A stretch of 8,388 nt of DNA from Pseudomonadota bacterium (GCA_025351555.1 JANXVS010000386.1:1-8388); one strand, 5' to 3'; numbered from the stretch's first letter, positions 1 through 7,493 are shown. Notes: generated by a model from the letters alone, not told the origin. Numbers and translations are program-made.

Positions 1-362
1 AGCATCTGCCGCAGCGCGACGTTGAGCGAGCGGATGCCGCCACCGATCGGTGTCGTCAAAGGACCCTTGATCGAGACCAGATAATCGCGGCAGGCATCCA
101 CCGTCGCATCCGGCAGCCAGTTTCCAGTTTTATTGAATGCCTTCTCGCCGGCAAGCACTTCCATCCAGTGGATCCGGCGCTGGCCGTTGTATGTTTTTTC
201 CACGGCTGCGTCGAACACGCGCACCGCCGCGCGCCAGATGTCCGGGCCGGTGCCGTCGCCCTCGATGAAGGGGATGATCGGATTGTTCGGCACGGTGAGC
301 TTGCCGTTGGCGATGGTGATCTTGGCGCCGCCCGCAGGCGCGGCGAGGGTGGGTTCGGTCAT
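1..362 (-). CDS. icd: NADP-dependent isocitrate dehydrogenase, N-terminal part (cut by window edge)
   Basis: Oxidative decarboxylation of isocitrate to 2-oxoglutarate with NADP+ in the cytoplasmic TCA cycle. Only the first 120 codons are present; the gene runs off the left edge. The start is ATG at 362-360, preceded by a good Shine-Dalgarno sequence (GGGAGG). The protein opens [20 protein letters not shown] and aligns by eye with E. coli Icd throughout: [17 protein letters not shown] at about residues 26-42, [11 protein letters not shown] at about 65-75, and [20 protein letters not shown] at 98-117. The last segment holds the substrate-binding Ser/Asn/Arg cluster. Ser112 corresponds to E. coli Ser113, the residue phosphorylated by AceK kinase/phosphatase. 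This is the homodimeric bacterial type, not the monomeric Icd. It lies 125 bp after the efflux pump gene on the same strand, probably as a separate transcription unit. The identity is very secure; regulation by AceK is inference from the conserved serine. Confidence 0.96.
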   Translation of the reverse strand, partial: MTEPTLAAPAGGAKITIANGKLTVPNNPIIPFIEGDGTGPDIWRAAVRVFDAAVEKTYNGQRRIHWMEVLAGEKAFNKTGNWLPDATVDACRDYLVSIKGPLTTPIGGGIRSLNVALRQM

Positions 363-367
363 GGGTT

Positions 368-373
368 CCTCCC
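368..373 (-). promoter_or_regulatory. Shine-Dalgarno sequence of icd
   Basis: The minus strand reads GGGAGG five bases before the ATG at 362-360. It is a near-perfect anti-16S match at a good spacing and fixes the icd start. Confidence 0.8.
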
Positions 374-386
374 GGAATGATGGTGG

Positions 387-405
387 GCCGGCGGCAAGGG
401 CCGGC
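387..405 (-). other. GC-rich hairpin in the icd upstream region
   Basis: A perfect 6-bp stem (GCCGGC on both sides) with a 7-base loop lies between the pump stop and the icd Shine-Dalgarno sequence. No T-run follows on either strand, so it does not meet the pattern of an intrinsic terminator. It could be a leader hairpin of the icd transcript, a weak or Rho-assisted stop for the pump operon, or chance in GC-rich DNA. Confidence 0.35.
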
Positions 406-423
406 GCTTCTTGTTGGGGCGCT

Positions 424-452
424 ATTGTCGCGCGTTTGCGGCGTCGAGGTAA
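424..452 (-). promoter_or_regulatory. Weak candidate promoter of icd
   Basis: On the minus strand, TTACCT (452-447, 3 of 6 to the -35 consensus) and GACAAT (429-424, 4 of 6 to the -10) are separated by 17 bp. They would give a leader of about 55 bases carrying the 387-405 hairpin. The match is poor, and it is listed only because icd is probably transcribed separately from the pump operon. Confidence 0.2.
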
Positions 453-487
453 GCGTCCGCCGCTGCGCTCGCTCAACTTCGATAGAC

Positions 488-3400
488 TCAGCCGCGGCTA
501 TGCTCGTCGCGGGTCGCATCCAGCGTTTCCTGCGCGGACTCGAGTTTGTCGCCGAGCAGACGCCGGATGACGACGTAGAAGATCGGAATGAACAGCACGC
601 CGATGAAAGTCGCCGCCAACATGCCGCCGATCACGCCGGTGCCGATGGCGTGGCGCGCGTTCGCGCCGGCGCCGGTGGAAATCGCCAGCGGCAGCACGCC
701 GAGGATGAAGCAGAACGAGGTCATCAGGATCGGCCGCAGACGCAGACGCGCGGCATCGACCACGGCGGTACCGAGCGGGCGTCCGGCGCGCTGTTCCTGC
801 ACCGCAAACTCGACGATCAGGATCGCGTTCTTCGCCGCCAGGCCGATGATCGTGATCAGGCCGATCATGAAGTAGATATCGTTCGCCATGTACTCATCGA
901 ACAGGCGGCGAAACAACGTCAGCGCAAACGCGCCGGTGATGCCGATCGGCACCACCAGCATCACCGCAAGCGGAATCGACCAGCTCTCGTACAACGCGGC
1001 CAGGCACAGGAACACCACCAGGATCGACAGCGCGAACAGCATCGGCGTCTGATTGCCGGAAAGGATTTCCTGCAGCGACTCGCCCGCCCATTCGTAACTG
1101 AAACCTTTTGGTAGATCGTTGGCGACGATGTTCTGCATCGCCACCATCGCTTCGCCAGAGCTGCGCTCCGGTGCCGGGCCGCCGTTCATTTCGATAGCCG
1201 CATAGCCGTTGTAACGGCTCAGGCTCGGCGAACCCATTACCCAGTCGGTGCGTACCACGTTTGAAAGTGGAATCATCGAGGCCGCTGCTGTAGCCGTCGT
1301 CAAGCCCGTGCTCCCGCCTGACGTGTTCGCACTTGCAGACTTGCCCGCAACCTGCGCGCTCGGCAAATAGTAGTGACTGACCGCTTCCGGATTCATGCGG
1401 TACGGCGCATCGGCCTGCATCACGACGCGCAGCACGCGGCCCTCGAAGAAGAAGTCGTCCACATAGACCGGCGCAAGCATCAATTGAATGGCCGTATAGA
1501 CGTCTGAAAGCGCAACTCCCATCGATTGCGCCTGCAGGCGATCGACCATCATCGACAACTGCGGCGCGTCTTCGAGCCCGTTCGGACGCACGCCGGCCAG
1601 TGTGTCCTTGGCCTCGCCGGCCTTGCCGAGCAGGGTGTTGCGGGCTGCGATCAGCGCGTCATGACCGGCGCCGCTGCGATCCTGCAGATACATGTCGAAA
1701 CCGCCGAACTGGCTCAGGCCGGGAATCGTCGGTAGGTTGAGCACGAACACCGTTGCGTCTTTGATCGCGTGGCCGTTCGCACCGTAAAGATCGCGGGCGA
1801 GCATGTTTGAATTGATGCTGCGATTCTTCCACGGCTTGAGCCGGTAAAACGCCATGCCGACGTTTTCGCCCTTGCCGACGAAACTGAAGCCGGACACGGT
1901 GACCACGCCTTCGACGCTTTCATTCTGGCGGCCAACGGCTCGGACCTGATCCATGACCGCATTGGTGCGCGCGATGGTCGCACCCGGCGGCAGCTGGACG
2001 AGCCCGAGCAGGTAGCCCTGGTCTTCCTCGGGCACAAAACTGCCCGGCAGCACTTTCAGCACGACGATCAGGATCAGTCCGGCCGCGATCAGCGCATAGG
2101 CTCCCATCCACAGCCAGGCGTGGCGGATCGCGCCACGAATGTTGCTGGTGTAAATGCGCTGCGTGAACGCAAACATGCGGTTGAACCAGCGATAGACCAC
2201 GTTCTTTTTCTTGTCCGCATCGTGCGGCTTGAGCAGGCTTGCACACGGCGCCGGCGTGAACGCGAGCGCGAGGAACGCAGAGAAGCCCATCGATACCGCA
2301 ATCGTCAGCGCGAACTGGCGATAGATTGCGCCGGCGCTGCCGGACTGCATTGCGCTCGGGATGAAGACCGCTGCAAGCACCACCGCAATCGCGATCACTG
2401 CGCCGGTGATCTGGCCCATGGCCTTGCGCGTTGCATCTTTCGGCGACAGGCCTTCCTCGGCCATGATGCGTTCGACGTTCTCGATCACCACGATCGCATC
2501 GTCGACGACGATGCCGATCGCGAGCACCATGCCGAACAGACTCAGCTGGTTGATGGTGAAGCCGAGCGCCCACATGCCGAGGAATCCGCCCATCAGCGCA
2601 ACCGGAATCACCAAAGTCGGGATCAACGTAATGCGGAAGTTCTGCAGGAAGATCAGCATCACCAGAAACACGAGGCCGATGGCGATGAACAGCGTCTTCA
2701 CCACTTCCTCGATCGAGATCTGGATGAAGTCGGAGGTGTCGTAAGGCACAAACCACGACACGCCCGCGGGAAATCCCGGTTGCAGTTCGGCGAGCTTAGC
2801 TTTGATCGCCTTGGCCACGCCGAGTGCGTTTGCACCGGTCAGCAGCTGCACGCCGAAACCCGAAGTCGTAGTGTCGTTGTACTTGAGCGCAAAACCATAA
2901 CCGGACGAACCGATCTCGACGCGTGCCACGTCTTTCAGGCGCACCGCCGTGCCGTCGACATTCGTTCGCAGCAGGATGTTCTGGAATTGTTCCGGCGTAC
3001 TGAAGCGGCCTTCGGCGCGCACCGACGCAGTAAAGCCGACACCGGGCGTCGTCGGTTCCGCACCGATCGAACCCGCGGCGACCTGTACGTTCTGGCCGCG
3101 CACCGCGGCCAGTGCTTGCGCGGCGGACATGCCGTATCCGTGCAGCTTGTCCGGATCGAGCCAGATGCGCATCGCATATTCAGAACCGAACTGGAACGCG
3201 TTGCCGACACCCTGAATGCGCTGAATCTGATCAAGCACTTGCGCGGCGACGATATTGTTGAGCTCGTAGGTATTTTTTGAATCGTCGTCCGACTTGAGCA
3301 TACCGACCATGAGAAAGCCGGGATTCACCTTGGAGGTGATGATGCCCTGCTGGATCACTTCGGTCGGCAGGCGCGCCTGCGCCAGGGCCACGCGATTTTG

Positions 3401-3721
3401 CGTCTGCACCGCGGCGATGTCGGCATTGGTGCCGGGCTCGAACGTCAGCGTGATCGACATGCCACCGTTGGAACTGGACGACGAGTTGAAATACAGCAGG
3501 TGATCCACGCCCGTGAGTTGCTGCTCGAGCACCTGGGTCACGGTCCGCTCGACCGTTGCCGCATCCGCACCCGGATAGGTGGCGCTTACCTGGACTTGCG
3601 GCGGCGCGATCGTCGGATACGCTTCGACGCCAAGCTGGGTGATTGCGATCGCACCACCGAGCGTGATCAGGACGGCGATCACCCAAGCGAAGATTGGGCG
3701 GTCAATGAAAAAACTTGGCAT
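488..3721 (-). CDS. RND multidrug efflux transporter, HAE1 family (AcrB/MexB-like)
   Basis: Inner-membrane proton-driven drug exporter, expected to form a trimer that works with the adaptor encoded just upstream and an outer-membrane channel. It has 1077 residues; AcrB has 1049. The start [16 protein letters not shown] matches the family exactly and has a strong Shine-Dalgarno sequence. TM1 is at about 10-28 and TM2-TM7 at about 339-557; TM8-TM12 are at about 895-1052, with large periplasmic loops between TM1/TM2 and TM7/TM8. The proton-relay residues are intact: Asp407 and Asp408 in [16 protein letters not shown], Lys964 in [14 protein letters not shown] (AcrB Lys940), and Arg994 in [11 protein letters not shown] (AcrB Arg971). 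Oddities are a Ser/Gly/Thr/Ala-rich insert at about 791-815, a longer TM9-TM10 connection ([12 protein letters not shown], about 937-948), and TPAPCA at 489-494 where AcrB has TPALCA. It ends RDEHSRG with a TGA stop. The family call is certain; the substrate range cannot be told, so no symbol is given. Confidence 0.96.
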   Translation of the reverse strand: MPSFFIDRPIFAWVIAVLITLGGAIAITQLGVEAYPTIAPPQVQVSATYPGADAATVERTVTQVLEQQLTGVDHLLYFNSSSSSNGGMSITLTFEPGTNADIAAVQTQNRVALAQARLPTEVIQQGIITSKVNPGFLMVGMLKSDDDSKNTYELNNIVAAQVLDQIQRIQGVGNAFQFGSEYAMRIWLDPDKLHGYGMSAAQALAAVRGQNVQVAAGSIGAEPTTPGVGFTASVRAEGRFSTPEQFQNILLRTNVDGTAVRLKDVARVEIGSSGYGFALKYNDTTTSGFGVQLLTGANALGVAKAIKAKLAELQPGFPAGVSWFVPYDTSDFIQISIEEVVKTLFIAIGLVFLVMLIFLQNFRITLIPTLVIPVALMGGFLGMWALGFTINQLSLFGMVLAIGIVVDDAIVVIENVERIMAEEGLSPKDATRKAMGQITGAVIAIAVVLAAVFIPSAMQSGSAGAIYRQFALTIAVSMGFSAFLALAFTPAPCASLLKPHDADKKKNVVYRWFNRMFAFTQRIYTSNIRGAIRHAWLWMGAYALIAAGLILIVVLKVLPGSFVPEEDQGYLLGLVQLPPGATIARTNAVMDQVRAVGRQNESVEGVVTVSGFSFVGKGENVGMAFYRLKPWKNRSINSNMLARDLYGANGHAIKDATVFVLNLPTIPGLSQFGGFDMYLQDRSGAGHDALIAARNTLLGKAGEAKDTLAGVRPNGLEDAPQLSMMVDRLQAQSMGVALSDVYTAIQLMLAPVYVDDFFFEGRVLRVVMQADAPYRMNPEAVSHYYLPSAQVAGKSASANTSGGSTGLTTATAAASMIPLSNVVRTDWVMGSPSLSRYNGYAAIEMNGGPAPERSSGEAMVAMQNIVANDLPKGFSYEWAGESLQEILSGNQTPMLFALSILVVFLCLAALYESWSIPLAVMLVVPIGITGAFALTLFRRLFDEYMANDIYFMIGLITIIGLAAKNAILIVEFAVQEQRAGRPLGTAVVDAARLRLRPILMTSFCFILGVLPLAISTGAGANARHAIGTGVIGGMLAATFIGVLFIPIFYVVIRRLLGDKLESAQETLDATRDEHSRG

Positions 3722-3727
3722 GGGCTG

Positions 3728-3734
3728 CTCCTCC
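3728..3734 (-). promoter_or_regulatory. Shine-Dalgarno sequence of the RND transporter gene
   Basis: The minus strand reads GGAGGAG six bases before the ATG at 3721. It sits inside the 15-bp gap after the adaptor stop codon, which supports one bicistronic mRNA with an independent strong ribosome site for the pump. Confidence 0.8.
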
Positions 3735-3736
3735 GC

Positions 3737-4939
3737 TTACGGCTTCGGCGGCGCAGCGGAAACCTGCGGTTTCGCGTTGCCAGCATCCGGTTGCCATGGC
3801 GTCGCCTTTGCCGGCGCACCCGGGTGCACCTTCTGCACGCCGGAAACGACAATCTGATCGCCGTCGGCTACACCGCCGTTCACGATCCAGTCCGCGCCCT
3901 GCAGCGTGTAGGTGTCGATGCGCTTTTGCGCCACCTTGCCGTCAGCACCGACAACAAACACGAAAGCGCCCTGTGCATCGCGCTGCACGCCCACCTGCGG
4001 CACCAGGTAAGCGTGCTTGAGCTCGCCCACCGTCGCGCGCACGTTGACGAACATGCCCGGCAGCAGGTTGCGGTCGGGATTCGGCACGATGCCGCGCAGG
4101 TTGACTGCGCCCGTGGCTGCATCCACCGCTGCATCGGAAAAATCCAGGGTGCCGCTGACGCCGTACGAGCTGCCATCCGGTCGCATCAGTTCTATTTTTG
4201 CCTTGCCCGGTTCGACCGGGGTCACCGCACCGCTGGCCACGGCGCGCTTGAGCAGGTCGAGCTCGCCGACCGCCTGGCTGAAGTTCACATAGATCGGATC
4301 GATCTGCTCCACCGTAGTCAGCAGGGTCGCTTCACCCTGACCCACGAGCGCGCCCTCGGTCACCTGTTGCTGACCGGTGCGGCCGGCGATTGGCGATGTG
4401 ACGCTGGCGTAGCCGAGATTGATCTTGGCCATTTCGACATTGGCCTGTTGCTGTTTTACCGCAGCAGCGCTGGTGCGCTCGGCGGCGAAGGCGTTGTCCA
4501 CATCGGTTTTGGACAACAGGCCTTTGTCGGCGACCTTGCGTGCGCGCTCAGCGGCGGCGTTGTTGTTGGTCCAGGTCGCCTGGGCGGCGGCGAGATTGGC
4601 CTGTTGCGCATCCAACGCGGCATGCAGCGGCGCCGGATCAATCTGGAACAGCAGCTGGCCTTCCTTGACGTCGCTGCCTTCGGTATAGACGCGTTTGAGC
4701 AACACGCCAGCGATGCGCGCGCGCACGTCTGCCGTGCGCGTCGCCGAGAGCCGACCGACCAGATCACGCGTCAGCGGCACGGCCTGGGCCTTTGCAGTCA
4801 CCACGCCGACTTCGGTGGGCGGCATCTGCGGAGGTTGCTGCGGCCCCTTGCTGCACCCGGCTACCAGCAAGGTAGCAGCCAAGCCGAACATTGGGACGTG
4901 CGAAAACCTGCGTAACGAGAATGGGAACGGCATACGCAT
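3737..4939 (-). CDS. RND efflux periplasmic adaptor lipoprotein (MFP, AcrA/MexA-like)
   Basis: Membrane fusion protein that bridges the inner-membrane RND pump and an outer-membrane channel. From ATG at 4939 it is 400 residues. A basic N-terminus and hydrophobic stretch lead to the lipobox LVAGC, with Cys29 as the predicted lipidated residue, followed by a Gln/Pro-rich linker (about 31-41). Then come the first lipoyl half (about 78-102), a coiled-coil hairpin rich in Ala and Gln (about 104-172), the second lipoyl half with SPIAGRTG (182-189), a beta-barrel including NLLPGMFVNV (291-300), and a membrane-proximal domain ending near 375. The tail is Pro/Ala/Lys-rich. The +2 residue after Cys is Ser, unlike the Asp of AcrA. 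Start choice: the frame is open back to a TTG at 4990, but ATG 4939 gives a normal lipoprotein signal; ATG 4933 is also possible. The Shine-Dalgarno sequence is weak (AGAG, 8 bases upstream). It is followed after 15 bp by the pump gene. Confidence 0.93.
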   Translation of the reverse strand: MRMPFPFSLRRFSHVPMFGLAATLLVAGCSKGPQQPPQMPPTEVGVVTAKAQAVPLTRDLVGRLSATRTADVRARIAGVLLKRVYTEGSDVKEGQLLFQIDPAPLHAALDAQQANLAAAQATWTNNNAAAERARKVADKGLLSKTDVDNAFAAERTSAAAVKQQQANVEMAKINLGYASVTSPIAGRTGQQQVTEGALVGQGEATLLTTVEQIDPIYVNFSQAVGELDLLKRAVASGAVTPVEPGKAKIELMRPDGSSYGVSGTLDFSDAAVDAATGAVNLRGIVPNPDRNLLPGMFVNVRATVGELKHAYLVPQVGVQRDAQGAFVFVVGADGKVAQKRIDTYTLQGADWIVNGGVADGDQIVVSGVQKVHPGAPAKATPWQPDAGNAKPQVSAAPPKP

Positions 4940-5016
4940 GCGGGTTTCTCTATCCTGAGAGTTGGGACGCCGATCTCCCCTCGCCGCCAAGTTACGGCCG
5001 CGAACGGATGACAGCC

Positions 5017-5039
5017 ATTAGTGTACCGGATAGTCCAAT
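5017..5039 (-). promoter_or_regulatory. Imperfect inverted repeat, possible operator of the efflux operon
   Basis: On the minus strand, ATTGGACTA and TACACTAAT flank a TCCGG centre. The half-sites match as an inverted repeat at 6 of 9 positions. The element covers the candidate -10 of the efflux operon, where a TetR- or MarR-type repressor site would be expected. No regulator gene is in the window, and a 6 of 9 palindrome can arise by chance. Confidence 0.22.
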
Positions 5040-5057
5040 AATAATCGCTCGTTGCAA
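5030..5057 (-). promoter_or_regulatory. Candidate sigma70-like promoter of the efflux operon
   Basis: On the minus strand, TTGCAA (5057-5052, 4 of 6 to the -35 consensus) is 16 bp from GACTAT (5035-5030, 3 of 6 to the -10), in the most AT-rich part of the gap. Transcription would start near 5023, giving a leader of about 85 bases before the adaptor ATG. The weak -10 would fit a promoter that needs an activator. Confidence 0.3.
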
Positions 5058-5068
5058 TTCCCGCAATG

Positions 5069-5089
5069 GGTCATAGGTCATTGGTCACG
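5069..5089. repeat. Three tandem 7-bp direct repeats (GGTCA core)
   Basis: The plus strand reads GGTCATA, GGTCATT, GGTCACG in direct succession, so TGACC recurs every 7 bp on the minus strand. The array sits about 11 bp upstream of the candidate -35 of the efflux operon and just past the zapE stop codon. It could be a direct-repeat binding site for an activator or repressor of the pump operon. The repeat itself is plainly visible; its role is inference. Confidence 0.5.
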
Positions 5090-5097
5090 ATCGATGA

Positions 5098-6198
5098 TCA
5101 ATGTCGGTGGGCTCCGGCAAGATATTCCGCGCTCTGCATTTCAATCAGACGACTCATCGTACGTGCGAATTCCGCGCGCAGACGCTCGCCATCGTAGAGT
5201 TCGGTCGCCGTCGTGACGGCCGATAGCACCAGATTCACGCCGCGATCGTAGAACTCGTCGACCAGATTGACGAAACGTCGTGCCGCATCGTCGGTTTGCG
5301 GCGAAAACTGCGGCACGCCGGAAATCAGCACGGTGTTGAAGCTCTGCGCCAGCTCAATATAGTCGGCCACCGCGCGCGGGCCTTCGCACAAGGCGTCGAA
5401 ATCGAACCAGATCACGCCATCGGCGCGGCGCTTGACGGCAATGTCGCGACCGTTGACCAGGATCGCTGGCTCCGACCGGTGCGCGCCCGGCGCGATGCGC
5501 TGGAAACACGCGCCCAGCGCGCGTTCGGCGGTTTGGCTCAGCGGAGTGAAATAGACGCCACTCTGGGTCAGCGCGCGCAAGCGGTAGTCCTGCGGCGACA
5601 GCAATTGGCGCACCTCGCAATACTGTTCGAGCAAAGCGATGGCCGGCAGGAACCTGGCACGCTGCAAGCCATCGCGATAGAGATTTTTCGGTTCGATATT
5701 CGACGTCGTCACCAAGACTACGCCGCGCGCGAACAGGTGTCGCAGCAGGCCGGCAAGAATCATCGCGTCGCCGATATCGGTGACGAAGAACTCGTCCAGA
5801 CATAACACCCGCGCCTGCGCGGCGAAGTCCGCGGCGACGTCACGCAACGGATCATCACGCCCTTGCACCGCGGCAAGTCCCGCATGCACACGACCCATGA
5901 AGCGATGGAAGTGCAAACGCAGCTTGCGCTCGAACGGCAGCGAGTCGAAGAACAAGTCCACCAGGAAGGTCTTGCCGCGCCCGACCGCGCCCCACAGGTA
6001 CAGGCCACGTGTCGGCTGCACGCGCAGCCGCGTGCGTAGTCTTTTCCACAAGCCGCCGCCCTCTGCCGCAATCAATTCGCTGCGGATGCTATCCAGCAAT
6101 GCCAGCGCCTCGCGTTGTGCGGGATCGTCTTCCCAGCGCCGTTCGATGACGCCGCGGTTGTAATAATCGCTTGGCGTCGCCGCTGCGCTATCCGTCAT
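5098..6198 (-). CDS. zapE: Cell division ATPase ZapE (AFG1-like)
   Basis: An AFG1-type P-loop ATPase; in E. coli, ZapE associates with the FtsZ ring and is linked to division under stress and low oxygen. It is 366 residues long, close to the E. coli protein at about 375. Walker A is GAVGRGKT (70-77), preceded by the conserved RGLYLWG. The LHFHRFMGRVH segment (95-105) and Walker B VLCLDEFFVTDIGDAM (131-146, with Asp135-Glu136) follow. Sensor-1 is TTSN (164-167), then LYRDGLQRARFLPAI (173-187), which holds candidate arginine fingers. The C-terminal RRFVNLVDEFYDRGVNLVLS (307-326) and MSRLIEMQSAEYL (348-360) match the family end. ATG at 6198 overlaps the upstream hydrolase stop as ATGA, and no clear Shine-Dalgarno sequence precedes it, so translation is probably coupled. 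The identification is confident. The hydrolase partnership is a local feature I do not know from E. coli. Confidence 0.94.
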   Translation of the reverse strand: MTDSAAATPSDYYNRGVIERRWEDDPAQREALALLDSIRSELIAAEGGGLWKRLRTRLRVQPTRGLYLWGAVGRGKTFLVDLFFDSLPFERKLRLHFHRFMGRVHAGLAAVQGRDDPLRDVAADFAAQARVLCLDEFFVTDIGDAMILAGLLRHLFARGVVLVTTSNIEPKNLYRDGLQRARFLPAIALLEQYCEVRQLLSPQDYRLRALTQSGVYFTPLSQTAERALGACFQRIAPGAHRSEPAILVNGRDIAVKRRADGVIWFDFDALCEGPRAVADYIELAQSFNTVLISGVPQFSPQTDDAARRFVNLVDEFYDRGVNLVLSAVTTATELYDGERLRAEFARTMSRLIEMQSAEYLAGAHRH

Positions 6199-6893
6199 GC
6201 GCTACTGCGTGGTGGCAGGTTGGCGCGCACGCCGTTCTTGATCGCGCCACGCAAGTCCATCAGTCGACGATGGAAAAAATGTCCGGTCTCGGGCATACGC
6301 GTCAGCGTCGGCGGCTCAGGTTGGGCCATGACCCAAGCATAAACGGATTCGGCATCGACGATCTCGTCGGCTTCGCCCTGGATCACCAGCCACGGACACA
6401 ACGGCGAGGCCAGTCCGGAGAAATCCCAACGCGACACGGGCGGTGCCACCGAAATCATCTGGCGCACGGGTGTGTGCGCCGCCGCGCGCGCGGCCACATA
6501 GCTGCCGAACGAAAATCCGGCTAGCCACAGGGCGGCCTCGGGTCGCACCTGCTGTACCCACGCCGCTACGCTGAGCAGATCCTCGGTTTCGCCGCGGCCA
6601 TCGTCATATTCCCCGGCCGACACGCCGACGCCGCGGAAATTGAACACGACCGTGGCCAGGCCGAGCTCGCGCAGGGCGCGCGCGATCATGGTCACGACTT
6701 TGTTGTGCATGCTGCCGCCGTGCAGCGAATGCGGATGGCAGACGATGGCCACGCCCGCGCGTGCGTCGGCCGTGGCCGCAACCGCGATCGCGGCTTCGAG
6801 CGGGCCGACGGGTCCCGGCAGGATCAACTCGGTGGCAACCGTGGGAAACGCGGCAGGTGGGTTTGGATTCACGGCAGGCATAACGGGCGGCAT
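6195..6893 (-). CDS. Alpha/beta hydrolase, COG2945-like
   Basis: Predicted cytoplasmic serine hydrolase of 232 residues; its substrate is unknown. It shows the hallmarks of this small dienelactone-hydrolase-like family: VCHPHSLHGGSMHNKVV (51-67), which forms the oxyanion region, then VFNFRGVGVSAGEYDDG (83-99), and the nucleophile elbow GFSFGS (126-131) with Ser128. Next are SVAPPVSRWDFSGL (148-161), IQGEADEIVD (171-180) with likely catalytic Asp176, and TGHFFHRRL (203-211) with His205. So the full Ser-Asp-His triad is present. The first 18 residues are Pro-rich and outside the fold. The start is ATG 6893 or ATG 6881; neither has a recognisable Shine-Dalgarno sequence, so the N-terminus is uncertain. 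The stop codon TGA overlaps the zapE ATG by 4 bases. It lies 69 bp after the cytochrome gene and may share its transcript. No signal peptide is seen. Confidence 0.88.
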   Translation of the reverse strand: MPPVMPAVNPNPPAAFPTVATELILPGPVGPLEAAIAVAATADARAGVAIVCHPHSLHGGSMHNKVVTMIARALRELGLATVVFNFRGVGVSAGEYDDGRGETEDLLSVAAWVQQVRPEAALWLAGFSFGSYVAARAAAHTPVRQMISVAPPVSRWDFSGLASPLCPWLVIQGEADEIVDAESVYAWVMAQPEPPTLTRMPETGHFFHRRLMDLRGAIKNGVRANLPPRSSA

Positions 6894-6931
6894 GATAACC
6901 GAGGCGGCGCGGCGCGCGTCTTTTCCATGCC

Positions 6932-6957
6932 TACGCGATGCGCGAAGGCATCGCGCA
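6932..6957 (-). other. Strong hairpin between cytochrome and hydrolase genes
   Basis: A perfect 8-bp inverted repeat (CGCGATGC / GCATCGCG) has a 6-base loop and begins 6 bases past the cytochrome stop. In minus-strand RNA the stem extends by a G-U and a U-A pair to 10 bp; on the plus strand the equivalent position is an A-C mismatch, so the fold favours the sense transcript. No U-run follows, so a classic intrinsic terminator is not supported. It may protect the 3' end of the cytochrome message, attenuate read-through, or be a copy of a dispersed palindromic repeat. Confidence 0.5.
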
Positions 6958-6962
6958 GCGTG

Positions 6963-7493
6963 TTATTTGACTTGATTGACCATCCATTGCACGGTGGCTT
7001 TCACCTGCGCATCCGTCAGCGACGGATTGCCGCCTTTCGCCGGCATCGCGCCCTTGGCGCCGGTAAAGCCATTGATCGCATGGGTGAACAGCGTATCCAT
7101 ACCCGCGGCGATACGCGGCGCCCAGGCCGCTTTATCGACAATACCCGGCGCGCCGGTGGCGGCATTGGTATGACAGGTGGTGCACAGATTGCCGAAGATG
7201 GTCTTTCCGTCGAGGGTGCCGCCGTAGGCGACTTGGGCTTCGGCCGCCTTTTTTGCCGCGTCCTGCGCTGCGAGCAGCGCCGCACGGCCGGTGTCGCCAG
7301 CATAGGCTGCGCCGACCGGCGCGATGCGCGCCTGGATTTCCTGCGCATGCTGCGGATTTTCCGGCGGCGGGTGAGCCCCGTACAGATGCAGCGCCAAGCC
7401 CATCAGCGCGAACGTGACCAGCGCCAGAAGGCCGATCAGCATCGAAAAGTGTCTGAGGAACACCTTGTCGGTATTGTTTACGGGGTTGCTCAC
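6963..7493 (-). CDS. Membrane-anchored monoheme cytochrome c, cytochrome c5 family
   Basis: Periplasmic electron carrier held to the inner membrane by an uncleaved N-terminal helix; 176 residues. The cytoplasmic start is short (MSNPVNNTDKVFLRHF), the TM helix spans about 17-38, then come a Pro-rich turn (HPPPENP, 41-47) and an Ala-rich helical spacer (about 57-90). The heme domain holds the CxxCH motif CTTCH (104-108), with the covalent heme cysteines and proximal His108. The likely distal ligand is Met150 in KGAMPAKGG, a loop typical of cytochrome c5 (AMPxKGG). The end IVQ-like helix TVQWMVNQVK is also typical of class I cytochromes. The start is GTG at 7493: an in-frame TAG lies upstream, and the first internal ATG (codon 18) would cut into the anchor. 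GGTGA four bases upstream is a weak Shine-Dalgarno sequence. Its redox partners cannot be told from this window. Confidence 0.92.
   Translation of the reverse strand: MSNPVNNTDKVFLRHFSMLIGLLALVTFALMGLALHLYGAHPPPENPQHAQEIQARIAPVGAAYAGDTGRAALLAAQDAAKKAAEAQVAYGGTLDGKTIFGNLCTTCHTNAATGAPGIVDKAAWAPRIAAGMDTLFTHAINGFTGAKGAMPAKGGNPSLTDAQVKATVQWMVNQVK

Noticed and set aside
387..405. Intrinsic terminator of the pump operon
   Set aside because: The hairpin is real but no T-run follows it on either strand, so it is listed only as a hairpin.
377..1114. A 245-codon plus-strand open frame over the end of the pump gene and the icd upstream gap
   Set aside because: Its composition is a reverse-strand echo of the transporter C-terminus and no domain is recognisable.
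2120..3280. A 386-codon plus-strand open frame inside the pump gene
   Set aside because: It has the same shadow character: low-complexity Arg/His/Asp/Gln composition opposite a conserved RND sequence, with no plausible ribosome site noted.
3398..4915. A 505-codon open frame on the plus strand across the adaptor and pump genes
   Set aside because: It is antisense to two well-identified genes, its translation is rich in Arg, His and Asp with no family resemblance, and long antisense frames are common in GC-rich coding DNA.
4940..4990. N-terminal extension of the adaptor from a TTG start at 4990
   Set aside because: It would put 17 polar residues ahead of a normal lipoprotein signal peptide; the ATG at 4939 gives the expected signal length.
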